Shown: positions 7,761 to 18,000, numbered from the stretch's first letter. The stretch is 64,000 nt of DNA from Micromonospora sonchi (GCF_014646235.1 NZ_BMNB01000002.1:186001-250000), one strand, 5' to 3'. Translations and numbers: made by a program. The notes: a model not told the origin generated them from the letters alone.

Positions 7761-8486
7761 ACGCGTGGCCGGCACGAACCGGTAGCCCAGCCCGCGTACG
7801 GTCACGATCACCGGCGCCTGTCCCCCGTCCAGCGCGAGTCGCCGACGCAGCCGCTTGATGTGCACGGTCAGGGTGTTCGAGGTGTCGTCGGAGATCCCGC
7901 CCCACACGGCGGCCAGCAACTGCTCACGGGTGACCGTCCGCTCGGCGTGGCTCATGAAGAAGTAGAGCAGCCTGAACTCCTTCAACGGCAGCGCCATTGT
8001 CCGGCCGTGCAGGCGCACCTCGAACGTCGACGGGTCCACCCGCAGCCCGCCCAGCTCGATCGGCGGATCGAGGGCGGCGGCGGTCTCCGGGCGGATCGCG
8101 CGCAGGATCGGCAGCACCTCCTCGGCCCGGTAGGGCCGCCGTACGCCGGCCGTGGCCCCCGCCTTGAGCCCGGCCGCGGCGATCCCTCCGTCGTCGTCGC
8201 CGACCCCGACCACGGTCGGGATGCCGGCCCGGCCGGCGAGCAGCCGGACCAGCTCAATGCTGCTCATGGTGGTCAGGCCGGCGGCGACCACCGCTGCGTC
8301 CGGTTGCAGGGCTCCCGCGGCCAGCAGGGCCTCGGCGGCGTGCGGATAGTGGTGTCCGCGTACCCGATGCTCGGCCAGCTGGGTGACCAGCGCGGCACCG
8401 ACGCTCTCGTCGTCGTCCACCACGAGCAGCACGAAACGTCCGTCGGCCCGATGGTCACCCCTGGTGGCCTCGACGAGGTTGTTCAT
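7662..8486 (-). CDS. winged-helix regulator with degenerate receiver domain
   Basis: A 274-residue OmpR/PhoB-like protein. The receiver starts with the acidic cluster VVDDDESV, but the phosphoacceptor region reads PDAAVVAAGL with Ala where Asp should be, and the conserved Lys is Arg (RRPY). It is therefore a pseudo-receiver unlikely to be phosphorylated. The C-terminal winged helix (LTVHIKRLRRRL, VRGLGYRFVP) is intact, and an acidic/basic tail follows. It starts 25 bp after pstB on the same strand, so it is probably part of the pst transcript and linked to phosphate control. Confidence 0.87.
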   Translation of the reverse strand: MNNLVEATRGDHRADGRFVLLVVDDDESVGAALVTQLAEHRVRGHHYPHAAEALLAAGALQPDAAVVAAGLTTMSSIELVRLLAGRAGIPTVVGVGDDDGGIAAAGLKAGATAGVRRPYRAEEVLPILRAIRPETAAALDPPIELGGLRVDPSTFEVRLHGRTMALPLKEFRLLYFFMSHAERTVTREQLLAAVWGGISDDTSNTLTVHIKRLRRRLALDGGQAPVIVTVRGLGYRFVPATRSAEQDEDRRPDERTEHGTRDHLAQTVGGQPDP

Positions 8487-8511
8487 CGCGTACCGGCTCC
8501 GGTTCCGTCGG

Positions 8512-9372
8512 TCAGCCGAAGCGGCCGGTGATGTAGTCCTCCGTACGCTTGTCGGCGGGGTTGGTGAACAGCTTGCCGGTCTGGCTGTACTCGACCAGCC
8601 GGCCGTGCCGCACCTGCTTCTCGTCCACCTCGGCGGTGAAGAACGCGGTGTAGTGGCTGACCCGCGCGGCCTGCTGCATGTTGTGCGTGACGATCACGAT
8701 CGTGTAGTCGTTCGTCAGCTCGAACATGAGGTCCTCGATCTTCGCCGTGGCGATGGGGTCGAGCGCCGAGCAGGGCTCGTCCATGAGGATGACCTCGGGC
8801 TTGACCGCGATCGTACGGGCGATGCACAGCCGCTGCTGCTGACCACCGGAGAGCGCCAGGGCGCTCTTGCGGAGCTTGTCCTTGACCTCGTCCCAGAGCG
8901 CGGCCTGGGTCAGCGCCTCCTCCACGTGGTCGTCGAGCCGGCCCTTGATGCCGTTGATCCGCAGCCCGTACGCGACGTTGTCGTAGATGGACTTCGGGAA
9001 CGGGTTCGGCTTCTGGAACACCATGCCGATGCGCCGGCGGACCTGGATCGGGTCGACGTCCCTGGCGTACAGGTCCTGGCCGTGGAAGGAGACCTCGCCG
9101 CTGACCCGGGCGCCGGGGATGGGGTCGTTCATCCGGTTGAGCGCCCGCAGCACCGTGGACTTGCCGCAGCCCGAGGGCCCGATCATCGCGGTGACCTGGT
9201 TCTGCTGGATCGGCATCGTGGTGCCCCGGACCGCTTCGTAGCTGCCGTAGTAGACGCTGACGTCGCGCAGCTGCATCACCGACGCGGTGGCGGTGTCGAC
9301 GCCGGAGGTGGTGATACCGGCGGCGTGCACCGCGACGGACGGGCGGATGGTCAGATCGGTGTCATTGGCCAT
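8512..9372 (-). CDS. pstB: phosphate ABC transporter ATPase PstB
   Basis: A 286-residue ATPase that energises high-affinity phosphate uptake through PstA/PstC. Walker [10 protein letters not shown], signature [33 protein letters not shown] (signature and Walker B together) and the PstB-specific [22 protein letters not shown] are present. The N-terminal 30 residues are a nonconserved extension. The ATG at 9372 follows AGGAG and sits one base after the pstA stop. Confidence 0.97.
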   Translation of the reverse strand: MANDTDLTIRPSVAVHAAGITTSGVDTATASVMQLRDVSVYYGSYEAVRGTTMPIQQNQVTAMIGPSGCGKSTVLRALNRMNDPIPGARVSGEVSFHGQDLYARDVDPIQVRRRIGMVFQKPNPFPKSIYDNVAYGLRINGIKGRLDDHVEEALTQAALWDEVKDKLRKSALALSGGQQQRLCIARTIAVKPEVILMDEPCSALDPIATAKIEDLMFELTNDYTIVIVTHNMQQAARVSHYTAFFTAEVDEKQVRHGRLVEYSQTGKLFTNPADKRTEDYITGRFG

Positions 9373-9373
9373 G

Positions 9374-10288
9374 TCAGCGCTCCTTGATGGCGAACCGGCT
9401 CGAGATGAATCGGGCGATGACCGTGAAGCCGAGGACGATCACGATCAGTGTCAGGGCCGCACCCCAGGCTCGGTCCTGGGCGGCGGGAAACGAGGTGCTG
9501 GCGTTGCGGAAGATCTGCGCCGGCAGCGCGGTGTTGGAGCCCTCGAACAGGTTCCAGTTGGGCGAGAAGACGATGCCGGTGACGATGATGATCGGAGCGG
9601 TCTCGCCGGCCGCCCGGGCGACGGCCAGCAGCGAGCCGCTGGTGATGCCGGAGATCGCCGCCGGCAGCACCACGGTGAGGGTGGTCTTCCACTTGCGGGC
9701 GCCCAGCGCCATGCTCGCCTGCCGCAGCTCGTCCGGGACCAGCCGAAGCATCTCCTCGCTGCTGCGGATGACCACCGGCAGCATCAGGCAGGCCAGCGCC
9801 AGCGCGCCGGCGAAGCCGGTCTGCTCGCCGACGAGCAGCACCCAGGAGATGTAGACGAACAGGCCCATCACGATCGACGGCACGCCGGTCATCACGTCGG
9901 CCATCAGCCGGATCAGCCGGGCCAGCGGCTTCTGCTTGCCGTACTCGTTGAGGTAGACGGCGCCGAAGACGCCGAGCGGGATGGCCATCAGCGCGGCCGC
10001 ACCGGTGATGACCAGGGTGCCCACGATCGCCGGCGCCATGCCGCCGCCTTCCCGGCGGTACGAGTTGGGGATGTCCTCGGTCAGGAAGGACAGGCTCATG
10101 ACTCCGGCGCCCTTGCTGAGGACCGTGTAGGCCACCAGGGCGAGCGGGATGACGGCGAGCAGCAGGGCCCCCCAGATGGCGGCCGTGGCGAGGTGGTTGG
10201 TGAACCGACGCCGCCCGGCGAGGGAGGCCCGGGTCAGGTCGGGGCCGCCGGCGGCGGAGCGGGTGGCGGGCGGTGCGGTGACGGTCAC
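9374..10288 (-). CDS. pstA: phosphate ABC transporter permease PstA
   Basis: A 304-residue inner-membrane permease with six predicted helices. The family motifs [14 protein letters not shown] and the cytoplasmic EAA-like loop ([28 protein letters not shown]) are present. The GTG at 10288 overlaps the pstC stop (GTGA), so the two permeases are translationally coupled. It forms the channel with PstC. Confidence 0.97.
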   Translation of the reverse strand: MTVTAPPATRSAAGGPDLTRASLAGRRRFTNHLATAAIWGALLLAVIPLALVAYTVLSKGAGVMSLSFLTEDIPNSYRREGGGMAPAIVGTLVITGAAALMAIPLGVFGAVYLNEYGKQKPLARLIRLMADVMTGVPSIVMGLFVYISWVLLVGEQTGFAGALALACLMLPVVIRSSEEMLRLVPDELRQASMALGARKWKTTLTVVLPAAISGITSGSLLAVARAAGETAPIIIVTGIVFSPNWNLFEGSNTALPAQIFRNASTSFPAAQDRAWGAALTLIVIVLGFTVIARFISSRFAIKER

Positions 10289-11277
10289 GCGACACTTCCC
10301 TTCATCCGGGCCTCGGCCCGGCGGACGACCATCTGGGCGAACACGTTGATCAGCACCGTCATCGCGAACAGCACGACACCGAGGCCGATCAGGGCCGCGG
10401 TGAAGGTGCCGGTGGATTCACCGAACTGCTGCACGATGACGGCGGCCATCGAGTTGCCGGGGGCGAAGAGGTTGGCCGTGATGTTCGTGGCCCCGCCGAT
10501 GACCAGGGCCACCGCGATGGTCTCCCCCATCGCCCGGCCGAGGCCGAGCATCACCGCGCCGACGACGCCACCGAAGCTGTGCGGGAAGACGGCGCCCCGG
10601 ATCATCTCCCAGCGGGTGGCACCGAGCGCGAGAGCGGCGTCCTTGTCGGCGCGCGGCACGGTGCTGAACACCTCGCGCGTGATCGACGTGATGATCGGCG
10701 TGACCATGATCGCCAGGATGAGACCGGCGGTCATGAAGTTGCGACCGCTGCCGACCGGGCCGAAGAGGCGGCCGAGCACCGGGACGCCGCCGAGGACGTC
10801 GTGCATCCACTGGTACACCGGGACCAGCGCGGGGGCGACGACCAGGATGCCCCAGAGGCCGAAGACCACCGACGGCACGGCGGCGAGCAGGTCGATCACG
10901 GTCACCGCGGCCCCGCGCAGGCGGCGCGGTGCCAGTTCGGTGAGGAACAGCGCGATGCCGACCGAGACCGGCACCGCGAACAGCAGGGCGATCAGCGACG
11001 AGATCGCCGTGCCGTACGCGAACGACAGCGCCCCGAAGATGGCGTCGCCGGCCGCCGGGTTCGGGTCCCAGATCCGCTCGGTGAGGAAGCGCAGGCCCAT
11101 CGCGTCGAACGCGGGCCAGGCCTCCCGAACGGTGGTGATGAGGATCAGCCCGAGGATCGCCAGCACCAGCAGGCCGGTGCCGAGTGTCCACCAGGAGAAG
11201 AGGCGGTCTCCGACGGCGTTGCCGCCACGCCGGTTCAGTGCCTGCCGGGCGGCGGGGGATTCGTTCGTCACGGTCAT
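10285..11277 (-). CDS. pstC: phosphate ABC transporter permease PstC
   Basis: About 330 residues with six helices. Typical PstC features include FGALSFAYGTAISSLIALLFAVPVS, IDLLAAVPSVVFGLWG and the EAA-like loop (ADKDAALALGATRWEMIRGAVFP). The ATG at 11277 is chosen because GGAG lies 5 bases before it. An in-frame GTG at 11283 overlaps that Shine-Dalgarno site. It is separated from pstS by a strong hairpin. Confidence 0.96.
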   Translation of the reverse strand: MTVTNESPAARQALNRRGGNAVGDRLFSWWTLGTGLLVLAILGLILITTVREAWPAFDAMGLRFLTERIWDPNPAAGDAIFGALSFAYGTAISSLIALLFAVPVSVGIALFLTELAPRRLRGAAVTVIDLLAAVPSVVFGLWGILVVAPALVPVYQWMHDVLGGVPVLGRLFGPVGSGRNFMTAGLILAIMVTPIITSITREVFSTVPRADKDAALALGATRWEMIRGAVFPHSFGGVVGAVMLGLGRAMGETIAVALVIGGATNITANLFAPGNSMAAVIVQQFGESTGTFTAALIGLGVVLFAMTVLINVFAQMVVRRAEARMKGSVA

Positions 11278-11303
11278 CTTCACTCCAGCTCAGGGACTCC
11301 GCT

Positions 11304-11332
11304 GGGGACGGGATCGTGTCGATCCCGTCCCC
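11304..11332 (-). terminator. pstS-pstC intergenic stem-loop
   Basis: GGGGACGGGATCG (11304-11316) pairs perfectly with CGATCCCGTCCCC (11320-11332) around a 3-base loop. It lies between the pstS stop and pstC start. It probably works as an attenuator or 3' stabiliser, so that more binding protein than permease is made. Confidence 0.75.
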
Positions 11333-11362
11333 GGCTGGAAGGCCCAGCGATCCTGATGTCGA

Positions 11363-12439
11363 TCAGCTCTGGATCTTGTCGACCTGGGCCAGCGCCTTCT
11401 CCTTGAGCGAGGCGGGCAGCGGCGCGAAGTCGATCTCCTTGGCCAGGTCCTGGCCGTCGTTGAGCAGGTAGGTGAGGAAGCCCTTGACCAGCTCCGCCTT
11501 GGCGGCGTCGCTGTAGGAGGTCTTGACGATGATGAAGGTCGGCGCGGTGATCGGGTACGAGGTCGCGCCGGCGGCGTTGAGCGGGTTGTAGCTCAGGTCG
11601 TCGGCGATCTCGGCGCCCTCCAGGCCGGCGGTGGTGCCGTCCAGCGTCGGCTCGACGAACTGGCCGTCCTTGTTCTTGATGGCGGCGAACTTCAGGCCGG
11701 TGGCCTTGGCGTCGCTGAGGTCGACGTAGCCCACGGCGCCGCTGGTCTGCTGCACGATCTGCGCGACACCGGTGTTCTTCTCGCCGCCCTGGGTGCTGGC
11801 CGGCCAGGCCACGGTGTCACCGCTGCCGAGCTTCCAGGCCCCTCCGGAGGCCGCCTCCAGGTACTTGGTGAAGTTGCTGGTGGTGCCCGAGCCGTCCGAG
11901 CGGTGCGCCACGACGATCGGGGTGTCGGGCAGCTCGACGCCCGGGTTGTCGGCCTTGATGGCCTCGTCGTTCCAGGTCTTGATGTCGGTCTGGAAGATCT
12001 TGGCGAGCGTCTCCGGGCTGAGCTGGAGCTTGTCGACGCCCTGGAGGTTGTAGGAGACGGTGATGGGTGCCGCCACCGTCGGGATATAGAGGAACGAGCC
12101 GACGGCCACGCCGTCGCTCTCCTTGACCAGGCTGTCGGTGCCGGCGAAGTCGACCAGGCCCTCACCGAACTGCTTCTTGCCGGTGCCCGAACCGGTCGCG
12201 TTGTAGGTGACGGTCACGCCGGAGGCCTCGCCCTTGAAGGCCTCGACGACCTCTTGGTAGTACGCGTCGGGGAAGCTGGCGCCGGACGCCTTCAACTCGC
12301 CGGACAGGTTCGCGTAGGCGCTGTCGCCGCCGCTCGCGCCCGGCTCTTTGCCGTTGTCGTTGCTACCACAGCCGGTAAGCGCGAGCGCGGCAAGCGCGAC
12401 GCCAGCGAGGAGACGCCGCGAGAGCACGTTGCGGTTCAC
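11363..12439 (-). CDS. pstS: phosphate-binding lipoprotein PstS
   Basis: A 358-residue extracellular phosphate-binding protein. The N-terminus is a lipoprotein signal (VNRNVLSRRLLAGVALAALA followed by LTGC), with Cys as the lipidated residue. The mature part has the PstS hallmarks: GASFPDAYYQEVVEAF, YNATGSGTGKKQF, DFAGTDSL and HRSDGSGTTSNFTKYL (phosphate contacts). The GTG at 12439 has GAGAGG 8 bases upstream and is preferred to an ATG nine codons earlier. A PHO box lies about 90 bp upstream. Confidence 0.96.
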   Translation of the reverse strand: MNRNVLSRRLLAGVALAALALTGCGSNDNGKEPGASGGDSAYANLSGELKASGASFPDAYYQEVVEAFKGEASGVTVTYNATGSGTGKKQFGEGLVDFAGTDSLVKESDGVAVGSFLYIPTVAAPITVSYNLQGVDKLQLSPETLAKIFQTDIKTWNDEAIKADNPGVELPDTPIVVAHRSDGSGTTSNFTKYLEAASGGAWKLGSGDTVAWPASTQGGEKNTGVAQIVQQTSGAVGYVDLSDAKATGLKFAAIKNKDGQFVEPTLDGTTAGLEGAEIADDLSYNPLNAAGATSYPITAPTFIIVKTSYSDAAKAELVKGFLTYLLNDGQDLAKEIDFAPLPASLKEKALAQVDKIQS

Positions 12440-12525
12440 CAGGTAAGCCTCTCTATCGGGGTGCATCAGCCCGTCCGGGCCGTACGCGAGTCAAGCTAGG
12501 AGGCGCAGGTAGCCGGACCCCCGGC

Positions 12526-12547
12526 AGCAGGTGAACGAAAAATGAAC
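12526..12547 (-). promoter_or_regulatory. PHO box upstream of pstS
   Basis: Read on the minus strand, two 11-bp direct repeat units follow each other: GTTCATTTTTC (12547-12537) and GTTCACCTGCT (12536-12526). This matches the PhoP-binding direct-repeat units known from Streptomyces pst promoters (GTTCACC-type). It lies between phoU and pstS and predicts induction of pstSCAB by PhoR-PhoP on phosphate starvation. Confidence 0.85.
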
Positions 12548-12633
12548 TTGGTGGCCACGGTGGTGGCCGGCCGAGGTCGGGATGTGACACCGCGGGGGCG
12601 AACGCCCCGAATGCCCGAAATACGGCGGCCGGG

Positions 12634-13278
12634 TCAGAGGCGGATCGTCCCGGTCACCAGGAAGACCACCTGCCGGGCGACGTTGACCGCGTGGTCGGCG
12701 TACCGCTCGTAGTACCGGCCGACCAGGGCCAGGTCGATCGCCGACTCCACGCCGTACGGCCAGCCGGAGACGAGCAGCGACAGCAGCCGCTTCTCGGCCG
12801 CGTCAACCTCGTCGTCGTCCAGTGCGAGCTGCGCGGCGTCCAGGTGATCGCGGGTGGCCAGCACGACCGCTGCCTTCTCCGCCATCCGGGCCGCCGCGTC
12901 CGCCATCGCGGTCAGCACCGGCACCGCCGACGCCGGGACCACACCCACCGGGTACCGCATCAGGACGACCTTCGCGATGTGCACCGCGAGGTCGCCCATC
13001 CGTTCCAGCGAGGCGGCGATCCGCAGCGCGCACACCACCAGCCGCAGGTCGGAGGCGACCGGCTGGTGCCGGACCAGCACCTCGGGGATCCTCGCCTCCG
13101 CCTCGGCCCGGTACCGGTCGAGCACGGCGTCGCCGGCCACCACCGCCTCGGCCGCGGCCCGGTCGACGTCGAACAGGGCGACGCTGGCGCCCCGGATCGC
13201 CGCGCCGGCCTCCCGGCTCATCGTCGCCAGCAGACCGGTGAGGCGATCGAGCTGCTCCTCGTAGTTCTCCCGAGCCAT
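12634..13278 (-). CDS. phoU: phosphate signalling protein PhoU
   Basis: A 214-residue all-helical protein made of two similar three-helix bundles. The metal-cluster motifs are visible: RIAASLERMGDLAVHIAK in the first half and GRYYERYADHAVNVARQV in the second. PhoU links Pst transport to PhoR and represses the Pho regulon when phosphate is ample. The ATG at 13278 follows GGGAGAGG. It lies upstream of pstS on the same strand, outside the PHO box-driven unit. Confidence 0.94.
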   Translation of the reverse strand: MARENYEEQLDRLTGLLATMSREAGAAIRGASVALFDVDRAAAEAVVAGDAVLDRYRAEAEARIPEVLVRHQPVASDLRLVVCALRIAASLERMGDLAVHIAKVVLMRYPVGVVPASAVPVLTAMADAAARMAEKAAVVLATRDHLDAAQLALDDDEVDAAEKRLLSLLVSGWPYGVESAIDLALVGRYYERYADHAVNVARQVVFLVTGTIRL

Positions 13279-13407
13279 CGCGCCTCTCCCGTCGTGCAGA
13301 CCACCGGCCATGCCAGCATGGCCAGCAAACAGCGCCGCCGTCCAGCCGAACACCGGGAAGCCGAGGTCGGCGCCGACTTACGGTCCCGGGCTGGATACGG
13401 TGGCCAG

Positions 13408-14031
13408 ATGAGCGAGCGCAGTGCCGGCACGGGCAACCCGACCCGCTGGGTCACCGACACCGGCCCGGAGCACTCCCAGTGGTACGTCGACCGGTTCCGG
13501 CGGCTGGCCGCCGAGGGGGCCGACCTGGCCGGCGAGGCGCGGCTGCTCGACACGCTGGTGCCGCCGAGGTCGCGGATCCTCGACGCCGGCTGCGGCACCG
13601 GCCGGGTGGGCGCCGAACTGGCCGCCCGGGGCCACACCGTGGTCGGGGTGGACGCCGACCCGGTGCTCATCGAGGCCGCCCGCGCCGACCACCCGGGGCC
13701 CCGCTGGCTGGTCGGCGATCTGGCGGAGTTGGACCTCGCGGCGGCCGGCGTGGTGGAGCCGTTCGACGCGGCGGTGCTGGCCGGCAACGTGATGACCTTC
13801 GTCGCCCCGGGCACCGAGGCGACGGTGCTGCGCCGGGTGGCCGAGCACCTGCGCCCCGACGGGGTGATCCCGGTCGGCTTCGGCACCGACCGGGGCTACC
13901 CGTTGGCCGACTTCGACGCCGACGTGGCCACCGCCGGCCTGCGGCTGGAACACCGCTTCGCCACCTGGGACCTGCGTCCCTGGCGCGACGACGCGGACTT
14001 CGCCGTCAGCCTCCTGCGCCGGCCCGCCTGA
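13408..14031 (+). CDS. class I SAM-dependent methyltransferase
   Basis: A 207-residue Rossmann-fold methyltransferase. Motif I is ILDAGCGTGRVGAELAARGH, followed by VVGVDADPVLIEAA (acidic ribose-binding loop) and PFDAAVLAGNVMTFVAPG. The C-terminal half is short, so the substrate is unknown. The start ATG (MSERSAG) lies in a GAGCGAGCGCAG context common at actinobacterial gene starts. It is divergent from phoU. Confidence 0.88.
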   Translation: MSERSAGTGNPTRWVTDTGPEHSQWYVDRFRRLAAEGADLAGEARLLDTLVPPRSRILDAGCGTGRVGAELAARGHTVVGVDADPVLIEAARADHPGPRWLVGDLAELDLAAAGVVEPFDAAVLAGNVMTFVAPGTEATVLRRVAEHLRPDGVIPVGFGTDRGYPLADFDADVATAGLRLEHRFATWDLRPWRDDADFAVSLLRRPA

Positions 14032-14062
14032 TCCTCGCGCCACCGGAGCCGTAGACGACGCG

Positions 14063-14402
14063 TTGACGGTGCTGAGGCGAGAGTTCGAGTCCGTGGATGG
14101 GAGCTTCCTGCTCCGACTGCGCGGTGGACTCGTCTGGGACCGGGCGGCGTTCAGCCGGTTGGAGCAGGCGATGCGGCTGGCCTGTGAGCAGCGCGGGGGT
14201 CATGACGACTTGCCGCGCTGGATGGCTGAGGGGTTCTACGAGGTCTCACACTTCGTGGCGGAGTGGACCGCGCACCCGAACTTCCCTCGGCGCAGCCGGC
14301 GCAGTACTACCAGGATTGCCTGGAGCGGTGCGGGATCTGGCGGACTGGTTCTTTCGCGGGTGGCATGCCTACCAGGAGCCGCACCTGTGGCGTGATCTCT
14401 AG
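14063..14402 (+). pseudogene. frameshifted hypothetical gene
   Basis: A small protein gene broken by two frame changes. The first part (MTVLRREFESVDGSFLLRLR... to HFVAEWTAHPNFP) is read from the TTG at 14063. The text then continues in the second frame (QPAQYYQDCLER, about 14288-14325) and finishes in the third (DLADWFFRGWHAYQEPHLWRDL, ending at a TAG at 14400-14402). Joined, these give a continuous soluble protein of about 112 residues. The family function is unknown. A transposase scrap begins directly after it. Confidence 0.7.
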
Positions 14403-14408
14403 CGTCCC

Positions 14409-14466
14409 GCGGAAGGGTTTGCGTTGTGCCTTGGCGAGAATCTGGTCAGCGGTCTTGGTCCAGCGG
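14409..14466 (-). mobile_element. transposase C-terminal scrap (IS630-like)
   Basis: On the minus strand the stretch RWTKTADQILAKAQRK resembles the C-terminal end of IS630-family transposases (W-TKTAD-IL-K). Only about 20 residues remain, with no start and no recognisable terminal repeat. It directly follows the broken gene at 14402, which suggests an old insertion and deletion. The rest of the 14403-14643 gap shows no gene. Confidence 0.5.
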
Positions 14467-14643
14467 ACGGCCGGCAGCGCTCGCTGTCGACCCGGGGCAC
14501 GACACTCCACCCCTTAACTGGGCAAAACGGTCAAGCCGAAACGGGCGACCGAGGATCGGAATCCTGACGGATCGAGGTCAATCCGAAGATCCGTGGTCCA
14601 TCATGGAATCCACAATGTGGTATGTCGATGTTTTGGGACTGCA

Positions 14644-15021
14644 ATGGATGACGCGGTGCGGATTCGAGTGGCGGCGGGCGCCGACGCCGCTGCCCTCCTT
14701 GACTGGTTGCGGGTCGAGCCCGAGCTGAGCGGTTGCATTGATCGGGACGCAGCGCCGCCCACACCGGGCTCGCTGGGCACCGTGACGGACGTCCTGGTCG
14801 TCGCGGTGGGCTCCGGCGGGGTCGCTACGGTGCTGGCCAGCGCTTTGGTCTCCTGGATTCGGCGGCGCGCTGGCAGTGCCGAGGTCAGGGTGACCCTGTC
14901 CGACGGCAGCTCGATCGAGATCAGGGCCACCGACGTGCACGGCCTCGACGCGGACGGAGTCGCGGCCCTGGTACGTCAGGTGCGCGTCGCGATCGCCGAA
15001 GTGCCGGCTAGCGATGGTTGA
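14644..15021 (+). CDS. EACC1-like membrane protein (effector-associated constant component)
   Basis: A 125-residue protein. The N-terminal soluble strand/helix (AALLDWLRVEPELSG) is followed by one transmembrane helix (about 48-72, VTDVLVVAVGSGGVATVLAS) and a C-terminal mini-domain with IRRRAGSAEVRVTLSDGSSIEIRATD. This order matches the EACC1 family, a small conserved component found with variable effectors in predicted bacterial conflict systems. The ATG at 14644 (MDDAVRI) is preferred; an upstream in-frame ATG lacks family resemblance. Its last 8 bases overlap the caspase gene (ATGGTTGA), so the two are translationally coupled. It may anchor or gate the caspase. Confidence 0.8.
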   Translation: MDDAVRIRVAAGADAAALLDWLRVEPELSGCIDRDAAPPTPGSLGTVTDVLVVAVGSGGVATVLASALVSWIRRRAGSAEVRVTLSDGSSIEIRATDVHGLDADGVAALVRQVRVAIAEVPASDG

Positions 15022-18000
15022 GCCCGGGCCGCCCGCCACGCGGGTCCTGATAGTGGCGACCGGTGCCCATGTCGAGGGCTCGGTCCTGCCGGACGTGCCC
15101 GCCGCGGCAACCACCGCGCATGACCTGGCCGAGGAGTTGGTCCTGCGCCGCGTGGTCGCGCCCGGGAACGTGCGGACTCTGCTCGACCCGCGCGATCCGG
15201 TCGCGTTTGGAGAGGCGGTTACCGCAGTGGCCGAGGAGGCCGACAGCGTGCTGATCGTGTACTACGTGGGCCACGGCCTCGTCGGCCTCGACGGCAGGCT
15301 GTACCTGGCCACCGCGATCACTGACCATCTGACGCGGGGTCTGGAATTCAAGGCTTTCCCCTACGCGGTGCTGCGGGCAGGGCTCGCCGCCTCCCGAGCG
15401 CGGTCGATCGTCCTCGTTTTGGACTGTTGCTTCTCCGGTCGCGCGGGTCCTGGCTTCGGTGGGGTGGCCGGATTGTTCGACCAGGCGGACGCCCAGGGCG
15501 GTTTCGTGCTGGCCTCCGCCGCGCCGGAGGAGCTGGCGCTCGCGCCTGAGGGCGAGCGGCATACCGCGTTCAGCGATAGGTTCCTCCGGTTGCTGCGCGA
15601 GGGCGATCCCGGCGGGCCTCCGCTGCTGACCTGGGATCACGCTTTCCGGTATCTGTCGCGGCATCTGCGGGACACTGGTTTCCCGCCGCCGCACCGCCAG
15701 TCGCGGGACCGGGCTGGTGAGCTGGTACTTGCGGTCAACGAGGCTTACCAACTGCCCTCAGAACCCAGCCGGCCGGTCGACCCCGAGGACGAGGACCGGG
15801 CGTTGGACATCTGTCCGTTCCAGGGCTTGGCCTCGTTCGGCGCGGACGATGCGCGGTATTTTTTCGGCCGTGACCGGCTGGTCACGGAACTGGTTGAGCG
15901 ATTGTCCGCCCAGCTGGCAGCGGACGGACCGGTGATGGTCGTCGGCCCGTCTGGAGCAGGGAAGTCCTCGCTGCTGCGTGCGGGACTGCGACCGTCCCTG
16001 GACCGAGGGCTGCCGGCCGCACCACAGGTGCGGGGCTGGCCGCATCTGCTGTTCAATCCCGGCGAGCACCCGGTACGAGAGCTTGCGAGGGCACTTGGCC
16101 ACACATTCGGCGGAGACCCGCAGGAAATTCAGACGGCCTTGACCGAAGATCCGCAGTCGATCACCAGCTACCTGCGGCGACCCGGCATGCTGGCGGACGG
16201 GCGCCGGCTGGTCCTGGTCATCGACCAGTTCGAGGAGCTGTTCACGCTCTGCGTCGACGAACGACAGCGTGAAGTGTTCGTGGAGGGCCTCGCTGCCGCG
16301 TGTACCCGCACTGCCGAGGCTGACGACCCGCCCGCCGTCGTGATCCTCGGGCTGCGCGCCGACTTCTACGGACATTGCGGTCAATACCCTGCATTGGTTG
16401 ACGCCCTGCGCGAGGCCCAGGTGCTGGTCAGCCCGATGACCACGGGCGAACTGCGGGACGTGATCGAAAAGCCGGCGTACCTCGCCGGTCTGGCCTTGGA
16501 GCCGGGACTTGTCGATCTGCTGCTGCGGGACCTGCGGGCCGGCGGGCCCGGCGCCGGCCCGGCGCTGCCGCTGCTGTCGCACGCGCTGCTGTCCACCTGG
16601 CAGAAGCGAGTGGGCCGAACGCTGACCATGGCCGGATACGAGGCGGCCGGCGGGATCTGGGATGCGGTTGCCCGCACCGCCGAGGGCACCCACGACCGGC
16701 TCGACGAGGACGGCAGGGTGGTCCTGCGCCGGGTTCTGCTGCGCATGGTCCGGCTCGGCGACGACGCTGAGGACAGCCGCCGCAGAGTTCCCCTTACCGA
16801 GTTTCACGAGGACGGGCCAGCGGCGCCAACGGTGCTCGATGCGCTGGTACAGGCCAGACTGGTCACCGTTGACAGCGAGACCGCCGAGCTCAGCCATGAC
16901 GCGCTACTGCGCGCCTGGCCTCGACTGAAGGACTGGATCGAAGCCGACCGCGCCGGCCTGTTGGTCCGCCAGCGCTTGCACGAGGCCGCGGAGGCATGGG
17001 AGCGCGACGGCCACGACCCTGACGCGCTCTACCGCGGCGTCCGACTTGACGCGGCCCAGCAGTGGTTCGAGGAGTTCGGTCACGTTCACGGAACGACCGC
17101 CGAGGCGCGGGCGTTCCTCGAGGCGAGCATCGCCCAAGCGCACGCCGAGCGGCGCGCCGCGCAACGCCGGACCACCCGGCTGCGGCTACTGGCCGGCACG
17201 CTGGGGATCCTCCTGGTGGCGGCCGTCGCCGGGGCCGGCACGGCCATATGGCAGCGCCGAATGGCGGCCCAGCAGCGGGACCTGCTCGCCTCCAAAGCCG
17301 CCAGCGTGACCGCCGATCGGCTTCGAGACACAGACCCCAGACTGGCCCTGCAGCTTGCGCTGGCCGCCCGCCGGGTCGCCGACACGCCAGAGGCCCGAAC
17401 CAGCCTGCACCACGCCGCGTTGGCACCGTACGACATCCACCTCGACGGGCACACTGCAGCGGTGGCCCGGATTGCCTACCACCCGGGCCGGCACCTGCTG
17501 GTCAGCACCGCAGACGACCACACCGTCCGACTTTGGGACATCAGCGAGCCGAACCGACCCAGGACAACAGCCGTGCTGCCCACCCCGGCCAAATCGGACG
17601 TGGTCCTCAGCCCGGATGGCCGACTGCTGCTGGCAGGGCAGACCGGCACCGCTCAGCAACTGTGGAACGTTGCGGACCCGAACAAACCGGTGGCGCTCGG
17701 CTCGCTGGGCATCGGTCCCAGCCACGCCGCGTTCAGCGCGAACGGGCGCACCCTGCTCGCCCTCAACAAGGAGACGCTGACTCTGTGGGATCTCACCGAC
17801 CCCGGACATCCGGTCGAGTTCAGTACGCTCCCCGTCGGGCTGGCTGACGTCAGGTCCGTGTCGCTCAGCGCGGACGACCGCACCTTCGCCGCAGCGATCG
17901 ACCCAGGTGACGGCGAGTACGCCGTCCGATTGTGGAACGTGACCGACCCGCGGCGGCCAGTGGCGACGATCACTCTCCCGGACACCCACGCGCTCTCGGT

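Noticed and set aside
9287..11356. A 689-codon plus-strand open frame
   Set aside because: Antisense to pstA and pstC, which are certain.
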